The notes: generated from the letters alone by a model not told the origin. A stretch of 64,000 bases of DNA from Paracoccus aeridis (GCF_004923205.2 NZ_SELD02000037.1:1-64000), one strand, 5' to 3'. Numbered from the stretch's first letter, positions 1-8,770 are shown. Translations and numbers: made by a program.

Positions 1-2
1 CC

Positions 3-653
3 CCCGGCCCCGCTTCGGCCCCCGGCCCCGCCCGGGCCCCCGCCCCGGACGCATCCGGCGCGGGGGTCCGCGAGCGGCTGCTTGCGGCGCTGCGGGCGGG
101 GGTGACGGGGCCGAGTTCGGACTTCGACGGCAACGGGCCGCTGCCCGATGGCCTCGGCGCGCGGCGCGCGGGGGTGCTCGTCGCCTTCCTGCCCGACGGG
201 CGGCTGATCCTGACCAAGCGCGCGAGCGGCCTGCGCCACCACCCCGGCCAGATCGCGCTGCCCGGCGGCAAGGTCGATCCGGCCGACGCGGACGAGGTCG
301 CCGCCGCCCTGCGCGAGGCGCACGAGGAGGTGGGCCTGCCGCCGGTTCAGGTCGAGGTCCTGGGAACGATGCCCGGGCACCGCACCGTCACCGGCTTCGC
401 CATGACCCCGGTGCTGGCGCTGGTCCGGGGCGACTTCACCCCCGTCCCCGAGCGGGGCGAGGTGGACGAGGTCTTCGCCGTGCCCTTCGCCCATGTCTGC
501 GACCCGGCCCGCTACCGCGTCGAGCGGCGGCTGTGGCGGGGCGAGAGCCGGTCCTATCTCGTGGCGCCGTTCGGCCCCTACTATATCTGGGGCGCGACGG
601 CGCGGGTGCTGCATTCGCTGGCGCTCCGCGTCGCGGGGCAGGTGGCGGGATGA
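3..653 (+). CDS. CoA pyrophosphatase (NUDIX hydrolase), 5' end outside the window
   Basis: NUDIX hydrolase of the CoA pyrophosphatase type, expected to cleave CoA or acyl-CoA into phosphopantetheine and 3',5'-ADP. The family-specific stretch LTKRASGLRHHPGQIALPGG is followed directly by a NUDIX box ending REAHEEVGL. The first usable start in the window is a GTG at 102. The frame stays open to base 3, however, and upstream it encodes a Pro/Ala-rich stretch and then VRERLLAALRAG, which resembles the N-terminal helix of this family. I therefore treat the gene as cut by the window edge. Its TGA overlaps the ATG of the CCA-adding enzyme (ATGA at 650), so the two are probably translationally coupled. 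Confidence 0.85.
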   Translation, partial: PGPASAPGPARAPAPDASGAGVRERLLAALRAGVTGPSSDFDGNGPLPDGLGARRAGVLVAFLPDGRLILTKRASGLRHHPGQIALPGGKVDPADADEVAAALREAHEEVGLPPVQVEVLGTMPGHRTVTGFAMTPVLALVRGDFTPVPERGEVDEVFAVPFAHVCDPARYRVERRLWRGESRSYLVAPFGPYYIWGATARVLHSLALRVAGQVAG

Positions 654-1858
654 CGGGCGCGGATTTCGCCACCGGCGCCGTCATGCCCGCGTCGGTGATG
701 GACGATCCCGACCTGCGCCGGGTGCTGGACGCCCTGGCGCCCCATGCGGCTTACGTCGTCGGCGGCGCGGTCAGGAACGCGCTGCTGGGCGAGCCGGTGG
801 ACGACATCGACATCGCGACCGCCGCGCGGCCCGACCAGACCTCGGCGCTTGCGCGCGCCGCGGGGCTGAAGGCGGTCCCGACCGGGGCCGAGCACGGCAC
901 CATCACCGTGGTCGCGGGCGGCCGCCCGTTCGAGGTCACGACCTTCCGCCGCGACGTGGAAACCTTTGGCCGGCGCGCGGTCGTGGCCTTCTCGGACGAC
1001 CTGTCCGAAGACGCCGCGCGGCGCGACTTCACGATGAACGCGCTTTATGCCGCGGGGGACGGGCGGGTGATCGATCCCGCGGGCGGCCTGCCCGACCTTC
1101 ACGCCCGCCGCGTGCGCTTCGTGGGCGACCCGGACGCGCGGATCACCGAGGACTTCCTGCGGATCCTGCGCTTCTTCCGCTTCCACGCCCGCTACGGCCG
1201 CGACGGCGCCGCCGATCCTGCCGCATTGGCCGCCTGCGCGCGCCACGCCGGCGGGCTGGCGCGGATCTCGCGCGAGCGGATCGGGGCCGAAATGCGCAAG
1301 CTGCTCGCCGCGGCGGACCCGTCCGACGCGGTGCGGCTGATGGAGGAAACGGGGGTGCTGGCGGTGGCGCTGCCGGGTGCGCGCGCGGCGGGGCTGGCGG
1401 CCCTGGTCGCGGCCGAGCCGGGGGCCGTCTGCCCCCGGACCCCCGAGGATATTTCCGCAAAGAAGAAGGACTGGCCGCTGCGGCTGGCCTCGCTCGGGGC
1501 GGACGACGCCGCCGCGGCGCTGCGGCTGTCGAAGGGCGAGGCGCGGGTGCAGGAGGAACTGCGGGCCGGCGGGACGCTCGCCGAGGTCGCCTATCGCCTG
1601 GGCGAGGCGCGGGCACGGCAGGTCGCCATCCTGCGGGCCTCGCGCGGCGCGGACCTGCGCGCCGACTGGCGCGAGGAGATCGCCTTCGCCGCCGGCCAGC
1701 GCTTCCCCCTGACTGCCGCCGACGTGATGCCGCCGCTCCAGGGGCCCGCCGTCGGGCGCGGCCTGCGCGCGGCGGAAGCGGCGTGGATCGAATCGGGATT
1801 CCTCATGCCCGCGCCGGGGCTGATCGACGTGGCCCTGCTGGCCGGAGAGACGACATGA
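650..1858 (+). CDS. cca: CCA tRNA nucleotidyltransferase
   Basis: Class II CCA-adding or A-adding enzyme that matures or repairs tRNA 3' ends; 402 residues. Near residues 32-55 is the nucleotidyltransferase signature GGAVRNALLG followed by DDIDIATAARP, which carries the metal-binding Asp pair. Further on are RRDFTMNALYA and EDFLRILRFFRFHARY, the other head and neck motifs. An open frame extends upstream inside the NUDIX gene, but the ATG at 650 overlapping the previous stop is the natural start. Residues about 258-275 (PRTPEDISAKKK) are encoded by a hairpin-plus-tail element that also occurs between serC and serA (see the repeat at 1418). The stop overlaps the next ATG (ATGA at 1855). Confidence 0.93.
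   Translation: MTGADFATGAVMPASVMDDPDLRRVLDALAPHAAYVVGGAVRNALLGEPVDDIDIATAARPDQTSALARAAGLKAVPTGAEHGTITVVAGGRPFEVTTFRRDVETFGRRAVVAFSDDLSEDAARRDFTMNALYAAGDGRVIDPAGGLPDLHARRVRFVGDPDARITEDFLRILRFFRFHARYGRDGAADPAALAACARHAGGLARISRERIGAEMRKLLAAADPSDAVRLMEETGVLAVALPGARAAGLAALVAAEPGAVCPRTPEDISAKKKDWPLRLASLGADDAAAALRLSKGEARVQEELRAGGTLAEVAYRLGEARARQVAILRASRGADLRADWREEIAFAAGQRFPLTAADVMPPLQGPAVGRGLRAAEAAWIESGFLMPAPGLIDVALLAGETT
1418..1456 (+). repeat. REP-like hairpin and tail inside cca
   Basis: A perfect 8-bp GC stem with a 5-nt loop (1418-1438) is followed by ACCCCCGAGGATATTTCC at 1439-1456. The same arrangement, with a nearly identical tail one base shorter, lies in the serC-serA spacer at 61901-61935. 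Here it is read in frame as part of the CCA-adding enzyme. Confidence 0.6.
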
Positions 1859-3708
1859 TGATGCACGCCCGCTTCGCCCGGATGATCGACGCCTTCCGCC
1901 CCGCGGAAGGCCCGCCGCCGCGCACGCTTCTGGCGTTCTTCCGCTGGTGCCTCACCGGCGCGTGGCCGGGTCTCGGCGTCGCGGGCGTCGCCTCTGCCCT
2001 GTCGGGCGCGGCCGAGGTCGCGTCGGCCACGCTGCTGGGCGCGGTCGTGGACCTTGCGGCGGGGACGCCGACCGAAAGCTCGCTGGCGCAGCACCTGCCG
2101 CTGCTGGCCGGGTTCGTGCTGTTCTTCATCGTGGTGCGGCCGCTCATCATCGGGCTGTCGAGCGCCAGTTCCAACGTCATCATCGGGCCGAACGTCCTGC
2201 CGCTGGTGCTGTCGCGGCTGCACCGCTGGACCATGGGCCACGCGGTGTCGTTCTTCGACAACGACTTCGCCGGCCGCATCGCCACCAAGCAGATGCAGAC
2301 CGCCCGCGCGGTGACGGACGTGGCCAGCGAGATGGTCAACACCGCGACCTTCGCCCTGTCCGCCGTGCTGGGGAGCGCGGTGTACCTGATCTCGGTCGAT
2401 GCATGGGGCGCGGTCGCGCTGCTGGCGTGGCTCGTGCTGTATCTGTGGCTGATCCGCTATTTCCTGCCCCGCGTGCGGGTCCAGTCCAAGGCCCGCGCCA
2501 ACGCCCGCGCGATGATCACGGGCCAAGTCGTCGACACGATCACCAACATCAAGACCGTAAAGCTGTTCGCCCATGCCGCGTACGAGGACCAGGCGGCCCT
2601 TGGCGCGATGGAGACGTTCCGCGACCGCGCCGTCGATTTCGGCAAGCTCAACACCTGGTTCCGGCTGTCGCTGACGGTCGTGTCGGGGCTGCTGCCCGTG
2701 GTGCTGATCGGCGGCGCAATGCTGTTATGGCAGCGCGGGCAGGCGACGCCCGGCGACATCGCGGCTGCAGGCGCGATCGCCATGCGGCTGGCGCAGATGA
2801 CCGGCTGGGTCAGCATGGCGCTGATGGGAATCTGGGGGTCGATCGGCGAGGTCGAGGACGGGATGAACACGCTCACCGTCACCCACGACCTGACCGACGC
2901 GCCGGGCGCGGCGGAACTGGGCCGCGTCCAGGGGCGGATCGACTATGACGGGGTGACCTTCACCTATGGCCGCGGGTCGGGCGGCATCCCGGACCTGGAC
3001 CTTGCCATCGCCCCGGGCGAGCGGATCGGGATCGTGGGCGAATCCGGGGCGGGCAAGTCGACGCTCGTGGCGCTGCTGCTGCGGCTCTACGATGTCGAGC
3101 ACGGGGCGGTGCGGGTGGACGGGCGCGACGTGCGCGACGTCACGCAGGAAAGCCTGCGCCGCAACGTGGGCATGGTCACGCAGGACACCGCGCTGTTCAA
3201 CCGCTCGGCCCGCGACAACATCCTGTACGGCCGCCCCGACGCCACCGACGACGAGCTGTTCGCCGCCGCCCGCGCGGCCGAGGCGCACGACTTCATCCTG
3301 TCGCTGAAGGACGGGTCGGGCCGCACCGGCTACGACGCGCATCTGGGCGAGCGGGGGGTGAAGCTTTCCGGCGGGCAGCGGCAGCGGATCGCGCTGGCCC
3401 GCGCGTTCCTGAAGGACGCGCCGATCCTCGTGCTGGACGAGGCGACGAGCGCCTTGGACAGCGAGGTCGAGGCGCAGATCCAGGAGGCGTTGTCGCGGAT
3501 CATGCGCGGCAAGACGGTGCTGGCGATCGCCCACCGCCTGTCCACCATCGCCGAGATGGACCGGATCGTCGTCATGCACGGCGGCCGGATCGTGGAACAG
3601 GGCACCCACGCCGCGCTTCTGGCACGCGGCGGGCTTTACGCCCGCTACTGGAACCGGCAGTCGGGCGGGTTCCTCGTGACCGACGACGAACAGGACGCGG
3701 CCGAGTGA
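1855..3708 (+). CDS. ABC transporter, fused permease and ATP-binding protein (MsbA-like)
   Basis: Half-transporter of 617 residues with membrane domain and ATPase on one chain. Residues about 30-330 carry the hydrophobic membrane segments. The nucleotide-binding domain follows, with Walker A GESGAGKST near residue 394, the Q-loop MVTQDTALF, signature LSGGQRQR near 503, Walker B ILVLDEATSALD and the H-loop AIAHRLSTI. This architecture matches exporters of the lipid A/MsbA group, but the substrate cannot be read from sequence. The ATG at 1855 overlaps the cca stop; the much longer open frame upstream is an artefact of high GC. The stop is overlapped by the next gene's GTG at 3705, so four genes in a row are coupled. 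Confidence 0.9.
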   Translation: MMMHARFARMIDAFRPAEGPPPRTLLAFFRWCLTGAWPGLGVAGVASALSGAAEVASATLLGAVVDLAAGTPTESSLAQHLPLLAGFVLFFIVVRPLIIGLSSASSNVIIGPNVLPLVLSRLHRWTMGHAVSFFDNDFAGRIATKQMQTARAVTDVASEMVNTATFALSAVLGSAVYLISVDAWGAVALLAWLVLYLWLIRYFLPRVRVQSKARANARAMITGQVVDTITNIKTVKLFAHAAYEDQAALGAMETFRDRAVDFGKLNTWFRLSLTVVSGLLPVVLIGGAMLLWQRGQATPGDIAAAGAIAMRLAQMTGWVSMALMGIWGSIGEVEDGMNTLTVTHDLTDAPGAAELGRVQGRIDYDGVTFTYGRGSGGIPDLDLAIAPGERIGIVGESGAGKSTLVALLLRLYDVEHGAVRVDGRDVRDVTQESLRRNVGMVTQDTALFNRSARDNILYGRPDATDDELFAAARAAEAHDFILSLKDGSGRTGYDAHLGERGVKLSGGQRQRIALARAFLKDAPILVLDEATSALDSEVEAQIQEALSRIMRGKTVLAIAHRLSTIAEMDRIVVMHGGRIVEQGTHAALLARGGLYARYWNRQSGGFLVTDDEQDAAE

Positions 3709-5096
3709 CGGGTTCGGACGTGGGAGGCCCCGAGATGACAGGCCCCGACATGCCAGGCCCCGACATGCCACGCAACGACATGCCAGGGACGGGCGCGGGC
3801 GAATGGCGGATCGAGCGGCTGGGCCGGCGCGGCGACGGGGTGGCGGTGCCGCTCGGCGGGGCGGGCGGCCGCGCGCTGGCCGCCATGACGCTGCCCGGGG
3901 AGGTGATCGCGGGCGAGGTGACCGCGCGCGGGACTGTAGGACGCGAGGCGGTCGGGGGCGGGGCAGCCGGCGGCGTGATCGCCGCGCCCCGCATCCTTTC
4001 GCCCTCGCCCGACCGGGTGCGCGCGCCCTGCCCGCATTACCGGACCTGCGGCGGCTGCGCGCTGATGCACGCCTCGGACCCGTTCGTGGCCGGGTGGAAG
4101 GCCGAGATCGTGCGCGGCGCGCTGGCGGCGCAGGGGATCGAGGTCGGGACCGGGGGTGCGGCGGGCGCCGTCCACACCTCGCCGCCGCGGTCGCGCAGGC
4201 GGGCGGTGCTGTCGGGACGGCGCACGAAGAAAGGCGCGCTGGTCGGCTTTCACGCCCGCGCGTCGGACGTGGTGGTGGACGTGGCCGAATGTCTCGTGAT
4301 CCGGCCCGCGATCCTCGCCGCGCTGCCCGACCTGCGCCGGCTGGTGAGCCTTGGCGGGTCGCGGACCGCAGAACTGACGCTGGGCGTGACGGAAACGCCA
4401 GCGGGCCTCGACATCGCGGTCAGCGGCGGCAAGCCGATGACGCCCGGGCTTCTGTCGGACCTTGCAGCGCTGGCCGATGCCTGCGGCTGGGCCCGGCTCG
4501 ACTGGGACGGCGAGGCGCTGACGCGCCGCCCGCCCGCGCTGCCCTTGGGTCGGGCGCAGGTGGTCCCGCCGCCGCGCGCCTTCCTGCAGGCCACCGCCGA
4601 GGGCGAGGCCGCGCTGGTGGCCGCCGTCCGCGCCATCGTCGGAGACGCGGCCCGGATCGCCGATCTCTACGCGGGCATCGGCACCTTCACCCTTCCCCTT
4701 GCCGAACGGGCCGAGGTTCACGCGGTCGAGGGGCTGGCCGCGCCGCTGGACGCGCTCGACGCGGGCTGGCGCGGGGCGCACGGGCTGCGCCGCGTGACGA
4801 CCGAAACCCGCGACCTCGCCCGCCGCCCGCTTCTGCCCGACGAGCTGGCCCGTTTCGAAGCGGTGGTGATCGACCCGCCCCGCGCAGGCGCCCCTGCGCA
4901 GGCCGAACACCTCGCCGCGTCCCGCGTGCCCGTGGTCGCCTGGGTCAGCTGCGACCCCGTGACCTTCGCCCGCGACGCCCGGCGCATGGTCCTTGGCGGC
5001 TACCGCCTGTCGGCGCTGGAGGTCGTGGACCAGTTTCGCTGGTCCCCGCACGTGGAAACGGTGGCTGCGTTCCACAGGCAACGCACGCCCGGTTGA
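3705..5096 (+). CDS. TrmA/RlmD-family RNA m5U methyltransferase
   Basis: Class I RNA (uracil-5)-methyltransferase. A TRAM-like β-barrel region (about residues 28-80) precedes an iron-sulfur type cluster CPHYRTCGGC near residue 107. The SAM-binding motif is YAGIGTFTLPLAE, then VVIDPPRAG, and WVSCDPVTFARD with the catalytic Cys. The C-X5-CGGC pattern favours an RlmD/RumA-like enzyme acting on 23S rRNA over tRNA-specific TrmA, but the exact target is uncertain. The GTG at 3705 overlaps the ABC gene stop. The first 29 codons contain four 15-nt repeats (3732-3791), each with an in-frame ATG, so the true start could be 3705, 3735, 3750, 3765 or 3780. Confidence 0.82.
   Translation: MTGSDVGGPEMTGPDMPGPDMPRNDMPGTGAGEWRIERLGRRGDGVAVPLGGAGGRALAAMTLPGEVIAGEVTARGTVGREAVGGGAAGGVIAAPRILSPSPDRVRAPCPHYRTCGGCALMHASDPFVAGWKAEIVRGALAAQGIEVGTGGAAGAVHTSPPRSRRRAVLSGRRTKKGALVGFHARASDVVVDVAECLVIRPAILAALPDLRRLVSLGGSRTAELTLGVTETPAGLDIAVSGGKPMTPGLLSDLAALADACGWARLDWDGEALTRRPPALPLGRAQVVPPPRAFLQATAEGEAALVAAVRAIVGDAARIADLYAGIGTFTLPLAERAEVHAVEGLAAPLDALDAGWRGAHGLRRVTTETRDLARRPLLPDELARFEAVVIDPPRAGAPAQAEHLAASRVPVVAWVSCDPVTFARDARRMVLGGYRLSALEVVDQFRWSPHVETVAAFHRQRTPG
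3732..3791 (+). repeat. Four 15-nt in-frame tandem repeats at the start of the RNA methyltransferase gene
   Basis: Units at 3732-3746, 3747-3761, 3762-3776 and 3777-3791 encode EMTGP, DMPGP, DMPRN and DMPGT. Each unit carries an ATG, so a change of copy number keeps the frame and always leaves a start codon. Confidence 0.85.
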
Positions 5097-5190
5097 ATCG
5101 CCCGCAGGTTGCGCTTTTTCTGGCGGGATGGCCGGCCCGATGGTATGGCGGATCAAAAGACACGCTGGAACAGCGGACGGTGGGGCAAGG

Positions 5191-5706
5191 ATGATTCGGG
5201 TTTTTCAGGCGCTGATGGCGCTCACGATTCTGGCTGCGCTGGCGGCCTGCGGCGGGTCGAAGCCCGCGTCGAAGTTCCGCAGCTACAGCGGCCCGCCGGT
5301 CACCCAGATCTTCGTCGACAAGTCCGACCGCAAGCTGTACCTGCTCAACGGCAAGACCCCGCTGCGCGGCTACGAGATCGACCTGGGCAGCCAGCCGGTC
5401 GGCCACAAGCAGTTCGAAGGCGACGGCAAGACGCCCGAGGGGCTGTACTTCATCGCCCGCCAGAACCCCAACAGCCAGTACCACCTGTCGCTGGGGATCT
5501 CGTATCCCGACGTGACGGACGTGTCGCGCGCGATGGCGTTCGGGCAGAGCGCGGGCAGCGACATCATGATCCACGGGCGCGGGCCCTACGGCAACGCGGT
5601 CGGCAAGCGCGACTGGACCGCGGGCTGCATCGCCGTGACGGACGAGGAGATCGAGGAGATCTTCGCCATGGTCCGCCCCGGCACCCCGATCCTGATCTCG
5701 CCCTGA
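5191..5706 (+). CDS. L,D-transpeptidase family lipoprotein (YkuD domain)
   Basis: Peptidoglycan-active enzyme of 171 residues. The N-terminus is a lipoprotein signal ending LAALAAC, so lipidation at Cys is expected. The YkuD domain begins IFVDKSDRKLYLLNG and ends with the catalytic motif HGRGP...TAGCIAVTDEEI; the nucleophile is about Cys146. The usual SxGC is TAGC and the Arg after Cys is replaced by Ala, as in the YafK/DpaA branch. It could therefore cross-link peptidoglycan or detach lipoprotein from it. The ATG at 5191 follows a purine-rich GGGGCAAGG; the upstream open frame overlaps the methyltransferase and is discarded. Confidence 0.85.
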   Translation: MIRVFQALMALTILAALAACGGSKPASKFRSYSGPPVTQIFVDKSDRKLYLLNGKTPLRGYEIDLGSQPVGHKQFEGDGKTPEGLYFIARQNPNSQYHLSLGISYPDVTDVSRAMAFGQSAGSDIMIHGRGPYGNAVGKRDWTAGCIAVTDEEIEEIFAMVRPGTPILISP

Positions 5707-5729
5707 CCGCGCCGTCCCTTGGTGCCTGC

Positions 5730-5749
5730 GGCGTCCCGCCCGGGGCGCC
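5730..5749. terminator. Hairpin between convergent genes
   Basis: A 9-bp stem (one T·G pair) with a 2-nt loop lies between the L,D-transpeptidase and hrpB stop codons. There is no U tract, so terminator function is inferred from position only. Confidence 0.4.
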
Positions 5750-5763
5750 GTCCGCGCTTGCGC

Positions 5764-8211
5764 TCACGTGCCGCGCGGCTTCGCGCGCAGGGTCGGGTCG
5801 GCGACGGTCGGATCCTCGGGCCAGACGTGGCGGGGATAGCGGCCGCGCATCTCCTTCCGGACATCGGCATAGGCGCCGGCCCAGAAGCCCGGCAGGTCCG
5901 TCGTGACCGCGATCGGCTTGCCGCCCGGCGACAGCAGCGTGACCCTGAGCGGCCGGCGGCCGGCGGTCGGGTGGCGGGTGACGCCCAGCAGTTCCTGCAG
6001 CCGCGCCTCGATCGTCGGCGTCTCGGCGTCGTAGTCGATGGGCACGCGGCGGCCGAGCGGGGTGGTGAAATGCGCGGGCGCGGCCTCGTCCAGCCGCCGC
6101 TGCCCGTCCCAGCCGATCAGCGCCTTCAGCGGTTCCGTCAGGTCCAGCGCGCGCAGGTCCGCGGCCGTGCGGGCTCGGGTCAGACAGGGCAGCAGCCAGC
6201 CCGGATCCGACAGCAGCGCCGCGTCGCCCAGGTCCGGCAGGCCGTCCACCAGCAGGGCCCGCGCCCGCAGGCGGCGGGCGGCGGCGGTCCACGGCAGGCC
6301 GAGGTCGCGCAGGCCGTCGAAGGCGGCGGCGGCGAGCGCCTGCGGGTCCGGGTCGTCCAGCGGCCGCTCGCCCAGCACCAGCGCGCCCAGCCTTTCCTGC
6401 ACGCGCGCGATCACCCGCCCGTCGCGGCGCGACCATTCCACCACCGGCACGGTGGCGATCCGGTCGCCGTAGAGCGCGCGCAGCTCCGCGTCGTCAAGCG
6501 CCGCGCCGATCCGCACCCGCGCCTCGCGCACGTCGCCGTCGAGGTCCACCGCCACGATCAGCCGCGACGCCCCCAGCGGATCGCCCTCGTCCACCACCGC
6601 GCCCTTGCCACCCGACAGGACGAAGCGCGGCGCGTCCCCCTTGCGGCGCAGGCCGATCCGGTCCGGGTAGGCAAGCGCGGCCATCGCGGCAGGGGATAGG
6701 TCCGTCCGCGTGGCGGGCACCATGCGGCGCAGGCGCTTCGCGTCCTCGCGCACGCGGTCCAGCGTGGCGCGGTCCGGCGTGAAGGGGTGGCGGTCAGCGA
6801 AGCCGCGCCGGTCGGCCAGGGCCGCCAGCCGCAGCCCCAGGTCGGCGGGCGCGCCGCGGACGGGGTCACGCTCGGCCATGAGCGCGGCGAGGGGGGCGGC
6901 GTCCTGCCCCGCGGTCAGCAGCATGTGGGCAAGGCGCGGGTGCAGCGGCAGCGCCGCGACCGCGCGGCCGTGGGGCGTGATCCGGCCCTGCCCGTCCAGC
7001 GCGCCGAGGCCCGCCAGCAGCGCCCGCGCCTCGGCCAGCGCGGGACCGGGCGGCGGGGTCAGGAAGGCGAGCCCCTCGGCCGTTCCCCCTGCCGACCCCC
7101 AGGCCGCGAGTTCCAGCGCGAGGCCGGCCAGGTCGGCGGTCGCGATCTCGGGCGGGGCGAAGGCGGGCAGCGCCCCTTCCTCGGCCCGCGCCCACATCCG
7201 GAAGCAGATCCCCGGCGCGGTCCTCCCGGCGCGGCCGCGGCGCTGGTCCGCCTCGGCCCGGCTCGCGCGTTCCGTGACGAGCCGGGTCATCCCCGACCCC
7301 GGGTCGAACCGCGCCCGCCGCGCCCGGCCCGCGTCCACCACCACGCGCACGCCGGGGATGGTGAGCGAGGTTTCCGCGATGGACGTGGCCAGCACGATCC
7401 GCCGCCGCGGGCCGGGCGGGGCGAGCGCGCGCGCCTGCGCGGCAAGGTCCATCGCGCCGAAAAGGGGCGCGATCTCGGCGTCCCCGCCCAGCATCCCCGG
7501 CAGCATGGCGGCCACGCGGCGGATCTCTCCCTCGCCCGGCAGGAACGCGAGGATGGTGCCGCCGGGGCTCTCGCGCGTTTGGGCCTCGGCCTCGGCGATC
7601 AGCTGCGCGGCCTGCGGGACCAGGGGCGCGCGGGCGGGTGCGGGGCGGGGAAGCCAGCGGGTCTCCACCGCGAAGGCGCGCCCTTCGGAGCGGATGACGG
7701 GGGCGTCCAGCATCGCGGCGACGGGTTCGGCGTCCAGCGTCGCGGACATGACGACGATGGCGAGATCGGGGCGCAGCGCGGCCCGCGATTCCCACGCCAG
7801 GGCGAGGCCGAGGTCGGCGTTCAGGCTGCGTTCGTGGAACTCGTCGAAGATCAGGCAGCCGACGCCGGGCAGGTCCGGGTCGGACTGGATCATGCGGGTG
7901 AGGATGGCTTCGGTCACGACCTCGATCCGCCGGCCCGGTACGGACTGGCCGCGGACGCGGAAGCCGATGGTGGCGCCGGGGGATTCGCCCAGCGTCCCGG
8001 CCATGCGGGCGGCGGCGGCGCGGGCGGCGAGCCGGCGCGGCTCCAGCATGACGATGCGGCCGGGGATCAGGTCGAGAAGCGAAAGGGGGACGCGCGTGGT
8101 CTTGCCGGCGCCCGGGGGTGCGACGAGGACGGCGCAGCCGCGATCGGCGACCGCGCGGCGCAGGCCGGGAAGCGCTTCGTCGATGGGAAGGGGGGCAGCC
8201 GGGTCGGTCAT
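5764..8211 (-). CDS. hrpB: ATP-dependent helicase HrpB
   Basis: DEAH-type helicase of 815 residues, the usual length of the HrpB family. Walker A is LVAPPGAGKTT near residue 33. The other motifs in order are TEAILTRM, FDEFHERS (motif II), SATLD (motif III) and QRRGRAGRTAPG (motif VI). The long C-terminal HrpB region contains YPDRIGLRR and a terminal half rich in DGD(V)REARVR. The ATG at 8211 (MTDPAAPLPIDEALPG) starts the conserved domain; the open frame further upstream runs through the dispersed repeats and is not coding. The cellular role of HrpB is poorly defined in most bacteria. Confidence 0.92.
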   Translation of the reverse strand: MTDPAAPLPIDEALPGLRRAVADRGCAVLVAPPGAGKTTRVPLSLLDLIPGRIVMLEPRRLAARAAAARMAGTLGESPGATIGFRVRGQSVPGRRIEVVTEAILTRMIQSDPDLPGVGCLIFDEFHERSLNADLGLALAWESRAALRPDLAIVVMSATLDAEPVAAMLDAPVIRSEGRAFAVETRWLPRPAPARAPLVPQAAQLIAEAEAQTRESPGGTILAFLPGEGEIRRVAAMLPGMLGGDAEIAPLFGAMDLAAQARALAPPGPRRRIVLATSIAETSLTIPGVRVVVDAGRARRARFDPGSGMTRLVTERASRAEADQRRGRAGRTAPGICFRMWARAEEGALPAFAPPEIATADLAGLALELAAWGSAGGTAEGLAFLTPPPGPALAEARALLAGLGALDGQGRITPHGRAVAALPLHPRLAHMLLTAGQDAAPLAALMAERDPVRGAPADLGLRLAALADRRGFADRHPFTPDRATLDRVREDAKRLRRMVPATRTDLSPAAMAALAYPDRIGLRRKGDAPRFVLSGGKGAVVDEGDPLGASRLIVAVDLDGDVREARVRIGAALDDAELRALYGDRIATVPVVEWSRRDGRVIARVQERLGALVLGERPLDDPDPQALAAAAFDGLRDLGLPWTAAARRLRARALLVDGLPDLGDAALLSDPGWLLPCLTRARTAADLRALDLTEPLKALIGWDGQRRLDEAAPAHFTTPLGRRVPIDYDAETPTIEARLQELLGVTRHPTAGRRPLRVTLLSPGGKPIAVTTDLPGFWAGAYADVRKEMRGRYPRHVWPEDPTVADPTLRAKPRGT

Positions 8212-8395
8212 GCCCTGCGGTTTGCCCGGAAAGAGCGCCCGGCGCCAGCGGCGGCGGGCGCTGGTGCTGATGGGAGCGGGCCACGGGCCGTTTTCGCGCG
8301 GTTGCGTGACGCCAGCGCTACGAAAGGTGCGGAGAAGAACCGCGGAAGGGCGACGGCTGTAAACGGCAGATAGGCCCGACGAGAGCCCGACCGGC

Positions 8396-8560
8396 ATGCT
8401 GAAGGAAACGGGCCACGAGCCCGTTTCCGGGCAGTCCGGGTGAGCCGACACTCCGGAGGGACGTGTCCGCCCGGATGGGCGCGAACGCGCCCACCTGCGG
8501 GCGGGCGGGCGGGCGCGTCCCGGTCCGCTTTGGGCGGACCGGCGGGGATATCGAAGGACC
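8396..8560 (+). repeat. Structured dispersed repeat, long unit, copy A
   Basis: Begins CTGAAGGAAAC and ends ATCGAAGGACC. Hairpin 1 (from about 8404) is a perfect 10-bp stem, GGAAACGGGC with GCCCGTTTCC. Next come the conserved block CACTCCGGAGGGACG and hairpin 2, GGGCGCGAACGCGCCC (8477-8492). After a GC-rich run, hairpin 3 (8520-8542) is a 9-bp stem around CCGGTCCGC. Three more copies occur in the window. All six frames stay open only because of base composition; no protein is supported. The DNA from 8212 to 8395 holds no gene; a partial GGGCCACGGGCC near 8280 may be a decayed hairpin 1. Confidence 0.85.
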
Positions 8561-8611
8561 CGAGAAGGAGCCACGCTTGACGATCTGCAAACGAACTGTC
8601 GGGGCGGTTCT

Positions 8612-8770
8612 GCTGAAGGAAACGGGCCACAAGCCCGCTTCCGTGCGGTCCTTTGCAGCCAGCACTCCGGAGGGACGCGAACGCCCGGGTGGGCGCGAAC
8701 GCGCCCGCCATGGGGCGGGCGGGCGCGTCCCGGTCCGCTTCGGGCGGACCGGGGGGACATCGAAGGACCG
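8612..8770 (+). repeat. Structured dispersed repeat, long unit, copy B
   Basis: Direct repeat of copy A, about 52 bp after it. Hairpin 1 has one A·C mismatch, so this copy is slightly worn. Hairpin 2 (8691-8706) is identical to copy A. An extra stem CGCCCGCC/GGCGGGCG (about 8703-8722) is clear here. Hairpin 3 keeps its stem with a TTCGG loop instead of TTTGG. The 120 bp after it, up to the ycjX start, contain no recognisable element except the ribosome-binding site. Confidence 0.85.

Noticed and set aside
493-3708. 1071-residue open frame running through the NUDIX and cca genes into the ABC transporter
   Set aside because: Only the part from 1855 has protein-like motifs; the upstream part is Arg/Gly/Ala-rich readthrough in the wrong frame of cca.
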